From DATJZH01 sp035499215 (GTDB lineage Bacteria > Actinomycetota > Actinomycetes > Streptosporangiales > Streptosporangiaceae): a stretch of 16,958 nt of DNA. Positions 1 to 6,737 of the stretch are shown in pieces. The notes beneath the pieces are model-generated. The model saw only the letters and a list, made by a program, of their open reading frames with translations, made no database searches and had not been told where the DNA came from. The stretch covers positions 1-16,958 of the forward strand of contig DATJZH010000229.1 of the NCBI GenBank assembly GCA_035499215.1. The letters are read 5' to 3'. A program made the translations under genes and the position numbers. Positions within the stretch are counted from its first letter, which is position 1. Each line of letters starts with the position of its first letter.

Positions 1-1013
1 GCGCCGGATGCCGCAGACGGAACAGGCAGAACGCCCGCGAGCAGCTGCAGCAGGGTCGTCTTGCCGCTCCCGTTGGCCCCCACCACGCCCACCCGCTCGC
101 CGGGACCCAGCTGCCAGGTCACGCCCCGCAGGAGATCCCGCTGCCCGGCCGTAACCGTGACGTCATCGAGCTCGAGCACGGTCCTGCCCAGCCGGGCTGC
201 CGCGATCCTGGTCAGCTCGATCTTGTCCCGAGGCGGCGGCTCGTCCGCGATCAGGGCGCTGGCGGCCTCCATCCGGAACCTGGGCTTGCTCGTCCTGGCT
301 GGCGGCCCGCGCCGCAGCCAGGCCAGCTCCTTGCGGAGCAGGTTGCGCCGCCGCTGGTCGTCGGCCGCCGCGATCCTGGCCCGCTCGGCCCTGGCCAGCA
401 CGTAGGCCGAATAGCCGCCCTCGTAGGAGTGGACCCGGCCGTCAGCCGCCTCCCAGGTCCGGTCACTCACGGCGTCGAGGAACCACCGGTCATGGGTGAC
501 CACGACGTAGGTCTGCGCGTGCTCGCGCAGATACCCGGCCAGCCAGCGGATCGCCTCGATGTCGAGATGATTGGTCGGCTCATCCAGCAGCAGCAAGTCG
601 TGCCTGCCCCACAGCAGGGCCGCGAGCGCGGTGCGGCGGCGCTCGCCCCCGGACAGCTGTTCTGCATCTGAAGCGGGGTCGATGCCGGACAGCAGCGTCG
701 AAATGACGCCGCGGCTCCTGGCGTCCGCCGCCCACACGTGCTCGGGCACCGAGCCGAACACGATGTCGCGCACGCCCCCGGACAACTGCTCGCTCTGCGG
801 CAGATAGCCGATCCGCGCGTCGCGTGCTCGCGTCGCCCGGCCCGAATCCAGGCCGGCCAGGCCTGCCAGCGCGGCCAGCAGCGTTGTCTTGCCCGCCCCG
901 TTGCGCCCGACGACGCCGATCCGGTCACCCGCCGCCACCCCGAGCGACACGCGGTCAAGCAGCGCCCGCTGGCCGTAGGCCTTGCTCGCCGCTTCCAGAT
1001 TGACCAGGTTCAC
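1..1013 (-). CDS. ABC-F family ATPase, Uup-like (3' end outside the window)
   Basis: This encodes a soluble tandem-ABC protein of the ABC-F class; members act on ribosomes or on DNA/RNA transactions rather than as transporters. The first ATPase domain is complete: Walker A GRNGAGKTT at residues 36-44, an LSGGERRR signature, and Walker B LLLLDEPTNHLD followed by a THD switch histidine. An Arg-rich helical linker with ELAWLRRGPPARTSK resembles the Uup interdomain linker. The second domain begins with GANGSGKTT before the sequence runs off the left edge at about residue 337; the family usually has 530-600 residues. There are no membrane segments. The start is GTG at 1013, which overlaps the ispE stop as GTGA, so the gene is probably translationally coupled to ispE. 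Uup-type is an inference from the linker; an antibiotic-resistance ABC-F is less likely in this conserved housekeeping position. Confidence 0.9.
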   Translation of the reverse strand, partial: MNLVNLEAASKAYGQRALLDRVSLGVAAGDRIGVVGRNGAGKTTLLAALAGLAGLDSGRATRARDARIGYLPQSEQLSGGVRDIVFGSVPEHVWAADARSRGVISTLLSGIDPASDAEQLSGGERRRTALAALLWGRHDLLLLDEPTNHLDIEAIRWLAGYLREHAQTYVVVTHDRWFLDAVSDRTWEAADGRVHSYEGGYSAYVLARAERARIAAADDQRRRNLLRKELAWLRRGPPARTSKPRFRMEAASALIADEPPPRDKIELTRIAAARLGRTVLELDDVTVTAGQRDLLRGVTWQLGPGERVGVVGANGSGKTTLLQLLAGVLPVPSAASG

Positions 1014-1984
1014 GCTAATCCCCGGCGGGCCAGAATCGCCGCGCCGGGAGCGGGACCGCTCGCCTGCACGACCGAGCGGCAGACCCCGGCGCCGGTCAGC
1101 GACACCGCGAGGTCCCCGGCGCTCTGGGCGTCGGCTGCCAGGAACGCGCATGTCGGCCCGGAGCCAGACACCACCGCTCCCAGGGCGCCGTGCTCCCGGC
1201 CGGCCGCCAGCGTCCGGCGAAGCTCAGGCATCAGCGAAACGGCAGCCGGCTGCAGGTCATTGGCCAGCAGCGGACCCACCGCCGCCGCATCGCCCGAGCG
1301 CAGCGCCGCCAGCAGCGCCGTGTTCAGCGCGGGCTCGGGCGCCCGGCGCGCCGCCGGGGCGGACGCGCCCCCCCGGGCCGCGCGCAGCCGGTCGCAGGTC
1401 GCGTACACAACAGGTGTCGGGAGGGAGCCGGCCGCGAACGCCAGGACCCAGTGATAAGTGCCGGCCACCAGGGCAGTAGTCAGACGCTCACCGCGGCCCT
1501 GCCCGATTGAGGTGCCGCCGGCCAGCGCGAAAGGGACATCGCTGCCGAGGGCTGCCGCGACCCCGCTGAGCTCCTGCATGCTCAGGCCGGTCCGCCACAG
1601 CTCGTTGCAGGCCAGCAGCGCGGCGGCCGCGTCGGCGCTGCCGCCGGCAAGCCCGGCGGCCACCGGTATCCGCTTGCGGATGTCGATCCGCACGGCCGGC
1701 CTGCCCCAGCCGCGGCGGGCGAGCGCCCGCTGCAGCGCCGTCACCGCCTTGACCGCGAGGTTCGCGCTGCCACGCGGAACGGAGTCCGCGCCCTCACCGG
1801 TGACCAGCACCGTCGTGCGGTCCGCGGGCGAGACAGTCACCTCGTCGAAGAGCGAAACCGCGTGAAAGACCGTCACCAGATCGTGGTAACCGTCCGGGCG
1901 GACCGGCCCGACGGCAAGCTGGAGATTCACTTTCGCAGGCACCCGCGCGGTCACCGGCAGCGGGGCGGCGGTCACTGACGTCAC
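1010..1984 (-). CDS. ispE: 4-diphosphocytidyl-2-C-methyl-D-erythritol kinase
   Basis: IspE phosphorylates CDP-methylerythritol at the 2-hydroxyl, the fourth step of the MEP pathway for isoprenoid precursors, in the cytosol. The 324-residue protein is slightly long but has the family marks: AKVNLQL near residues 17-23, GYHDLVTVFHAVSLFD at 32-47, the GHMP-kinase ATP loop PVAAGLAGGSADAAAAL at 107-123, SDVPFAL with the catalytic-type Asp at about 149, and a C-terminal SGSGPTCAFL loop. The start is GTG at 1984; an in-frame TAA two codons upstream prevents extension, and no strong Shine-Dalgarno is visible. The order rsmA-ispE-ABC-F is the usual actinobacterial one, but a 176-bp gap separates it from rsmA, so ispE and the ABC-F gene probably have their own promoter. 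Confidence 0.96.
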   Translation of the reverse strand: MTSVTAAPLPVTARVPAKVNLQLAVGPVRPDGYHDLVTVFHAVSLFDEVTVSPADRTTVLVTGEGADSVPRGSANLAVKAVTALQRALARRGWGRPAVRIDIRKRIPVAAGLAGGSADAAAALLACNELWRTGLSMQELSGVAAALGSDVPFALAGGTSIGQGRGERLTTALVAGTYHWVLAFAAGSLPTPVVYATCDRLRAARGGASAPAARRAPEPALNTALLAALRSGDAAAVGPLLANDLQPAAVSLMPELRRTLAAGREHGALGAVVSGSGPTCAFLAADAQSAGDLAVSLTGAGVCRSVVQASGPAPGAAILARRGLA

Positions 1985-2118
1985 GACTTATGATCGCAGG
2001 CCGTCAGGAGTGCTTCGCGCAGCCCCGCGGAGGTGCCATGCCCTGCCGTGCAGTTTCGACGGTTAACACCAGTTATAACTACTGAGGGCACCTGAAGTAC
2101 TACTTTGTGCCAGAATAA
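1985..2118 (-). promoter_or_regulatory. ispE upstream region with AT-rich promoter-like island
   Basis: This stretch lies between the hairpin after rsmA and the GTG of ispE. It holds an unusually AT-rich island for this genome: a GTTAAC palindrome at 2062-2067 and a perfect 10-bp palindrome AGTTATAACT at 2071-2080. The latter contains TATAAC on the minus strand, matching the actinobacterial -10 pattern TANNNT except at the last base. I see no convincing -35 at 17-18 bp. The 5' leader from such a promoter would be about 80 nt. Reading it as the ispE promoter is an inference from position and composition. Confidence 0.4.
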
Positions 2119-2140
2119 GTTCCCAGCCACGCTGGTGAAC
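2119..2140 (-). terminator. Candidate terminator after rsmA
   Basis: Read on the minus strand, 21 nt past the rsmA stop, GTTCACCAGC and GCTGGGAAC pair around a GTG loop with a single bulged A, and are followed directly by TTATTCT. The stem has nine pairs and the tail is moderately U-rich. This suits an intrinsic terminator separating rsmA from ispE, though U-tracts are weak predictors in actinomycetes. Confidence 0.4.
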
Positions 2141-2160
2141 TGGCGAAGACAGGCGCTGGG

Positions 2161-3165
2161 TCAGGACCGGGCTGCGGCGGCTGCCCGGGCGATCCGGACG
2201 AAATCCGCCACCGCCAGGGCCTCGCCGCGCAGCGCCGGGTCGAGGCCCGCCGCGCGAAGCACTTTCTCGGCCCTGGCGGCGGAGCCTGCCCACGGTGCCA
2301 GCGCCGCCCGAAGCGTCTTGCGCCGTTGCGCGAAGGCGGCATCTACGACGGCGAAGACGTCCTCGCGGCGGACGGTGCCGCCAGCGCCGTCCCCGTCCCC
2401 AGCACCGTCTGCGCCCCCAGAGCCGTCCGTGCCGCCAGCGCCGTCCGTGCCCCGAGAGCCGTCCGTGCCGCCAGTCCGGCCAGCGTCCCGAGCAGCGGGT
2501 CCGCCATCGCCCTGGTCAGCGGGCCGCTCACGGCGCGTGAAGGCCACCAGGCCGGAATCGACACGCGGCACCGGCCAGAAGACGCTCCGCGGCACCCGCC
2601 CCGCCTGCCGGACATCGGCGTACCAGGCCAGCTTCACCGACGGCACGCCGTAGACGCGGCTGCCCGGCGGGGCGCTCATCCGGTCCGCAACCTCCGCCTG
2701 GACCATGACCAGCCCGCGGCGCAGTGACGGCAGCACCGCGAGCAGGTGCAGCATCACCGGCACGGCGGCGTTGTAGGGCAGGTTCGCCACCAGGGCCGTC
2801 GGCGGCTCGCCGGGCAGCTCGCGCACCCTGGCGGCGTCGGCCGTCAGCACATCCAGCCGGCCGGCCAGGTCAGGCGCCCGGTCAGCGACAGTGCGGGGCA
2901 GCTCGGCCGCAAGCGCGGGATCCACCTCGATGGCGAGCACCCGGCGGGCCGCGCCGAGCAGCGGCAGGGTCAGCGAGCCGAACCCTGGCCCGACTTCGAG
3001 GACGACGTCATCGGCACCCAGGCCGGCCAGCGCGGTGATCCGGGTTACTGTCCCGGCATCGATGACGAAGTTCTGGCCGAGCCGCCGGGACGGCCGGATG
3101 CCGAGCCGGCCGGCGAGCTGCCGGATGTCGGTGGGCCCGAGCAGGGCAGGCGCCGTGCCTACCAC
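2161..3165 (-). CDS. rsmA: 16S rRNA (adenine1518-N6/adenine1519-N6)-dimethyltransferase
   Basis: RsmA (KsgA) dimethylates two adjacent adenines near the 3' end of 16S rRNA during small-subunit assembly. The N-terminal signature LGQNFVID is at residues 29-36, the SAM-binding motif EVGPGFGSLT at 57-66, the catalytic NLPYN at 128-132, and the C-terminal RRKTLRAAL helix region near 281-289. The product is 334 residues, longer than the usual 270-300. The surplus is a Gly/Asp/Thr insert of roughly 50 residues between the methyltransferase core (PVPRVDSGLVAFTRRERP) and the C-terminal helical domain, built largely from hexapeptide repeats. The start is GTG at 3165, 21 bp after the tatD stop. No other start codon lies between that stop and this GTG, so coupling with tatD is likely. 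The gene rpfB, which often precedes ksgA in actinobacteria, is absent. Confidence 0.95.
   Translation of the reverse strand: MVGTAPALLGPTDIRQLAGRLGIRPSRRLGQNFVIDAGTVTRITALAGLGADDVVLEVGPGFGSLTLPLLGAARRVLAIEVDPALAAELPRTVADRAPDLAGRLDVLTADAARVRELPGEPPTALVANLPYNAAVPVMLHLLAVLPSLRRGLVMVQAEVADRMSAPPGSRVYGVPSVKLAWYADVRQAGRVPRSVFWPVPRVDSGLVAFTRRERPADQGDGGPAARDAGRTGGTDGSRGTDGAGGTDGSGGADGAGDGDGAGGTVRREDVFAVVDAAFAQRRKTLRAALAPWAGSAARAEKVLRAAGLDPALRGEALAVADFVRIARAAAAARS
2380..2469 (-). repeat. 18-bp coding tandem repeat (Gly-Asp hexapeptide insert in RsmA)
   Basis: Five consecutive hexapeptides, GTDGSR, GTDGAG, GTDGSG, GADGAG and DGDGAG, occupy RsmA residues 233-262. At the DNA level 18-bp units built on GCCGTCCGTGCC (plus strand) are nearly identical in the first copies and diverge in the last, which suggests recent slippage or unequal-exchange expansion. 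The segment is probably disordered and falls between folded domains, so it should be tolerated by the enzyme. Confidence 0.9.
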
Positions 3166-3196
3166 AGAGTGCTTACCACAGCATGCCTACCACGGC
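3155..3196. repeat. Three-copy 14-bp tandem repeat at the tatD/rsmA junction
   Basis: On the plus strand the three units are GTGCCTACCACAGA, GTGCTTACCACAGC and ATGCCTACCACGGC, end to end, with at most four differences between any two. Read on the minus strand each unit contains GTGGTA(G/A)GCA. The first unit met carries the last codon and stop of tatD (TGG TAG). The last carries the GTG start of rsmA. This is the place where rpfB lies in many actinobacteria. Confidence 0.85.
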
Positions 3197-4017
3197 CCGA
3201 AGATGCGCTCGCCGGTCGCCGCCACGGCCGCGCAGAGCTCCTCGGCAGGCATCTGCCGGACCGCGGCGACCGCGCGCAGCGTGTGCGCGACCTGGGCCGG
3301 CGTGTTCGACTTGCCCCGGTTGGGCACCGGCGTCAGGAACGGCGCATCGGTCTCCACCAGGATCAGCCCGGCGGGCACGATGGCAGCGGCTTCCCGCAGC
3401 CTCCCGGCGCTGGGGAAGGTGACCGTGCCAGCGAAACTCAGCACGTAGCCGGCGTCGGCGCACTTCCTGGCCATTGCCGCATCGCCGGAGAAGCAGTGGA
3501 AGATGACGTGCTCGGGGGCGCCCACCTCAGCCAGGATCGCCAGCACGTCCTCGTGCGCGTCCCGGTCGTGGATCATGAGCGCCTTCCCGGCCTGCCGGGC
3601 GATGTCGATATGCGCGCGGAACCACTCCCGCTGGATCGCGGGCGGCGCGCTGTCCCGGTAGTAGTCCAGCCCGGTCTCCCCGATTGCCCGCACCACGGGC
3701 AGCGCGGCCAGCGCGCTGATCTCGGCCAGGACCGCGTCGCGACCGGCCGCCGTGACCGCTGCGGCCGCCGTCTCGTTCGGATGGATCGCGACGGCGGCAT
3801 AGACGTCGCGGTGCTCGGCAGCACTGCTGGCGGCCCAGCGTGACGACGGCACGTCGCAGCCAACTGTCACCACGGTGCGCACTCCGGCGGCGCGAGCCTG
3901 CTCGAGCGCCTCGGGCACCGGCTGCCCGATCATGTCGAGATGGCAGTGGCTGTCGAAAGCCGGGAGCGGCAGCGGCTCAGGCGGCGGCGCCGGCCGCGCC
4001 GCCGCGCCGACGGTCAC
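3187..4017 (-). CDS. tatD: TatD-family metal-dependent hydrolase (DNase)
   Basis: TatD proteins are cytosolic two-metal TIM-barrel hydrolases with 3'-5' exonuclease activity on DNA. The 276-residue product has the expected ligands: FDSHCHLD (H24, H26), GETGLDYYRD (E114), H150 in MIHDRDAHED, H174 in FHCFSGD and D223 in VETDAPFL. The reading frame stays open a further 348 nt upstream, but that part is antisense-like, low-complexity sequence inside metG. The GTG at 4017, which overlaps the metG stop as GTGA, gives a normal family length and is chosen as the start. The position between metG and rsmA is the standard one. The last codons lie in the 14-bp tandem repeat described separately. Confidence 0.95.
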   Translation of the reverse strand: MTVGAAARPAPPPEPLPLPAFDSHCHLDMIGQPVPEALEQARAAGVRTVVTVGCDVPSSRWAASSAAEHRDVYAAVAIHPNETAAAAVTAAGRDAVLAEISALAALPVVRAIGETGLDYYRDSAPPAIQREWFRAHIDIARQAGKALMIHDRDAHEDVLAILAEVGAPEHVIFHCFSGDAAMARKCADAGYVLSFAGTVTFPSAGRLREAAAIVPAGLILVETDAPFLTPVPNRGKSNTPAQVAHTLRAVAAVRQMPAEELCAAVAATGERIFGPW

Positions 4018-5810
4018 GCCCGCTCCAGCCTGGCCAGCTCCTCTTCGGCCACAGCCGGGTCGAGCTTGGCGAACAGCGGCGTCGGCTGCTCCAGCGCCGT
4101 GCCCGGCCGGACCGGGACAGACTCCCAGCGGGCAGCGCCGCGGTAGTCGCCCGTGATGACGGGGTATGGCGGGCCGCCGTCCTCGTCGACTTCCTCGATC
4201 CCCGGCATCCCCGACCACCTGCCCTCGCCGCCGAGCATCGCGAAGACCTTCTCCGAGGATCGCGGCAGGAACGGGGTGAGCAGCGACTTGCCGTCGTCGA
4301 CGAGCTGCAGCGCGGTGTGGCAGATCGTCCGCATCCGCTCCGGGTCTGACTCGCGCAGCCGCCATGGCGCCTGGTCGGAGAAGTATTTGTTGGCCTCGGC
4401 CAGGGTTCGCATCGTCTCGGTGATGGCTGCCTTGAAGCGCGACCGCGACAGTGCCTCGCCGACGGTCTCGAACGCGTGCGCCGACCGCCGCAGAATCTCG
4501 GTGTCGGCGCCGGTCGGCTGGCCGGCCGGCGGGATCGTGCCGACGTTACGGGCGGCGAAGGACACAGTGCGGTTGACCAGGTTACCCCAGTTGGCCAGCA
4601 GCTCATCGTTGTTGCGCCGGACGAACTCGGTCCAGGTGAAATCGGTGTCCTGGTTCTCCGGCCCGGCCACGGCCACGTAGTACCGGAGCGCATCGACGTC
4701 GTACCGCTCCAGGAAATCGCGGACGTAGATGACGACGGACCGGGACGAGGAGAACTTGCGCCCCTCCATCGTCAGGTACTCGCTGGCCACTACTTCGGTG
4801 GGCAGGTTCAGCGCGCCGAGCGAGCCCGGCCTGCCGCCCCTGGCGCCCTGGCCGCTGTAGCCGAGCAGTATGGCCGGCCAGATCTCGGTGTGGAAGACGA
4901 TGTTGTCCTTGCCCATGAAGTAGTACGCCTGCGCGTCCGGTGACTGCCACCAGGCGCGCCACGCGTCCGGGTCGCCGGACCGCCGCGCCCATTCCACCGA
5001 GGCCGACAGATAACCGATCACGGCATCGAACCAGACGTAGATCCGCTTGTCCGGGCGATCCCGCCAGCCGTCGAGCGGAATCGGCACGCCCCAGTCCAGG
5101 TCCCTGGTGATCGCCCGCGGCTGCAGGTCGCCGAGCAGGTTGAGGGAGAACTTCAGCACATTGGAGCGCCATTGGCCGCTCTTGCTCTGCAGCCAGCCGC
5201 CGAGCACGTCAGCGAACGCGGGCAGGTCCAGGAAGAACTGCTCGGTCTCGACGAACACCGGCCTCTCGCCGTTGATCTTCGAGCGCGGCCTGATCAAGTC
5301 TGCCGGGTCGAGCTGGTTGCCGCAGTTGTCGCACTGATCCCCGCGCGCGCCGTCGTAACCGCAGATCGGACAGGTTCCCTCGATGTAGCGGTCGGGCAGG
5401 GTCCGGCCCGTCGACGGCGAGATGGCCCCCATGGTGGCCTTCGGGTAGATATATCCATTGGCCCGCAGGCCAAGGAACATGTCCTGGACCACCGCGTAGT
5501 GGTTGCGGGTGGTCGTCCGGGTGAACAGGTCGTAGGACATGTCCAGGCCGGTCAGGTCCCGGGCGATGATGCGGTTGTACCGGTCGGCGAGGTCCCGCGC
5601 CGTCACCCCCTCGGCGTCTGCCTGGACCTGGATCGGGGTGCCGTGCTCATCGGTCCCGCTCACCATGAGCACCTTGTTGCCGGCCATCCGCTGGTAGCGG
5701 GCGAACATGTCGCAGGGCAGCCCGAATCCGGAGACATGCCCGATGTGGCGGGGGCCGTTGGCGTACGGCCAGGCGGGTGCGGCCAGAATCTGGCGGCTGG
5801 GCGGCGACAT
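4014..5810 (-). CDS. metG: Methionyl-tRNA synthetase
   Basis: MetG charges tRNA-Met with methionine. The class I catalytic motif is HIGH at residues 22-25 inside APAWPYANGPRHIGH. The knuckle insert has four cysteines (147, 150, 160, 163) in CPIC and CDNC, a single zinc site. The second signature is KFSSSR at 352-357, a variant of KMSKS. At 598 residues the protein ends with the anticodon-binding helical bundle and lacks the C-terminal EMAP/Arc1p-like tRNA-binding domain found in E. coli MetG. The start is ATG at 5810, four bases after the rsmI stop, with TGAGG just upstream serving as both stop and weak Shine-Dalgarno. The stop overlaps the tatD start, so rsmI-metG-tatD looks like one translationally coupled unit. 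Confidence 0.97.
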   Translation of the reverse strand: MSPPSRQILAAPAWPYANGPRHIGHVSGFGLPCDMFARYQRMAGNKVLMVSGTDEHGTPIQVQADAEGVTARDLADRYNRIIARDLTGLDMSYDLFTRTTTRNHYAVVQDMFLGLRANGYIYPKATMGAISPSTGRTLPDRYIEGTCPICGYDGARGDQCDNCGNQLDPADLIRPRSKINGERPVFVETEQFFLDLPAFADVLGGWLQSKSGQWRSNVLKFSLNLLGDLQPRAITRDLDWGVPIPLDGWRDRPDKRIYVWFDAVIGYLSASVEWARRSGDPDAWRAWWQSPDAQAYYFMGKDNIVFHTEIWPAILLGYSGQGARGGRPGSLGALNLPTEVVASEYLTMEGRKFSSSRSVVIYVRDFLERYDVDALRYYVAVAGPENQDTDFTWTEFVRRNNDELLANWGNLVNRTVSFAARNVGTIPPAGQPTGADTEILRRSAHAFETVGEALSRSRFKAAITETMRTLAEANKYFSDQAPWRLRESDPERMRTICHTALQLVDDGKSLLTPFLPRSSEKVFAMLGGEGRWSGMPGIEEVDEDGGPPYPVITGDYRGAARWESVPVRPGTALEQPTPLFAKLDPAVAEEELARLERA

Positions 5811-5814
5811 AGCC

Positions 5815-6705
5815 TCAGCCTAAAGGCACCGCGCGAACCACCGCGTCGTAGACCTCGCGCCTGCGCAGGCCCGATTCCTTCGCGACGGCCGCGATCGCGT
5901 CCCTGCGTGATGACCCCGCCAGCTCTCGGTCGGCGACCCGCGCCACGGCCTCGGCCATCGCCGTCGTGGCAGCACCGGCCGGGGCGCCCTCGACCACCAC
6001 CGTTATCTCGCCCAGCGGGTGGTCTTGCGCCCGGGCGGCCAGCTCGGCCAGCGTGCCGCGCAAGACCTCCTCATGCGTCTTGGTCAGCTCCCGGCACACG
6101 ACCGCGCGCCGCGCGCCGCCCAGCGCCCCGGCCAGAGCCCCAAGCGTGCCGGCCAGCCGCCGCGGCGACTCAAAGAAGATCAGCGTTCGCCGCTCGGCCG
6201 CCAGCTCGGCGAAACGCCGCGCCCGCTCGCCTGCCCGCCGCGGGGCGAAGCCCTCGAAGCAGAACCGGTCGCTCGGCAGGCCGGACACCGCCAGTGCCGC
6301 CGTGACGGCCGACGGCCCGGGCAGTGCCGTCACCCGCAGGCCGTCTGCGGCGGCGGCGGCCACCAGCCGGTAGCCCGGATCGCTGATGGCGGGCATTCCG
6401 GCGTCGGTCAGCAGCAGTACGTCGCGGCCGCCGCGCAGCTGGGCCAGCAACGCGGGAACCCGCCGCGACTCAATGTCGTCGTAGTACGAGACGACGGTCC
6501 CGGCCAGCCGCACGCCGAGCGCCGAGGCCAGCCTGCGTACCCGCCGGGTGTCCTCCGCCGCCACCACGGGAGCCTCGGCGAGCGCGCGGGCCAGGCGGGG
6601 CGAGACGTCCTCGGGACGGCCGATCGGCGCGGCGGCCACGATGAGCGTGCCGCCCTCGCCCGCCTGCGCTTCAGGCCTGCCGCCGCGTTCCATGCCGTCG
6701 CCCAC
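5815..6705 (-). CDS. rsmI: 16S rRNA (cytidine1402-2'-O)-methyltransferase
   Basis: RsmI methylates the 2'-OH of C1402 in 16S rRNA, near the P site. It belongs to the tetrapyrrole-methylase fold. Visible marks are TLIVAAAPIGRPEDVSPRL (family GTPIGNLxDxSxR), VAAEDTRR, VSYYDD, LLTDAGMPAISDPG (the SAM-binding loop), LPGPSAVTAALAVSGLP, FEGFAPRR, FFESPRR and CRELTKTHEE. The frame is open to an ATG at 6747, but the GTG at 6705 is preferred because GGAGGA at 6716-6711 lies five bases upstream and the family motif begins close behind it. The product is then 296 residues, normal for the family. The ATG at 6747 would overlap the start of the divergent pmt gene and has no good Shine-Dalgarno. Confidence 0.94.
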   Translation of the reverse strand: MGDGMERGGRPEAQAGEGGTLIVAAAPIGRPEDVSPRLARALAEAPVVAAEDTRRVRRLASALGVRLAGTVVSYYDDIESRRVPALLAQLRGGRDVLLLTDAGMPAISDPGYRLVAAAAADGLRVTALPGPSAVTAALAVSGLPSDRFCFEGFAPRRAGERARRFAELAAERRTLIFFESPRRLAGTLGALAGALGGARRAVVCRELTKTHEEVLRGTLAELAARAQDHPLGEITVVVEGAPAGAATTAMAEAVARVADRELAGSSRRDAIAAVAKESGLRRREVYDAVVRAVPLG

Positions 6706-6723
6706 GATAATCCTCCGCGCCTC

Positions 6724-6729
6724 TACGAT
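6724..6729 (+). promoter_or_regulatory. Candidate -10 element giving a leaderless pmt transcript
   Basis: TACGAT fits the actinobacterial -10 pattern TANNNT and ends eight bases before the ATG of pmt at 6738, so transcription would begin at or next to the start codon. No Shine-Dalgarno sequence precedes that ATG, which agrees with leaderless translation, a common mode in actinomycetes. No clear -35 is visible. The element lies within the 32-bp gap between the chosen starts of rsmI and pmt. Confidence 0.4.
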
Positions 6730-6737
6730 GACATCCG

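Noticed and set aside
2746..3843. 365-codon plus-strand ORF across rsmA and tatD
   Set aside because: It spans two real genes and their junction on the other strand; this is a shadow.
4018..4365. Extended N-terminus of tatD inside metG
   Set aside because: The extra 116 residues are Arg/Ala-rich, overlap metG and are absent from the family; the GTGA overlap start is better.
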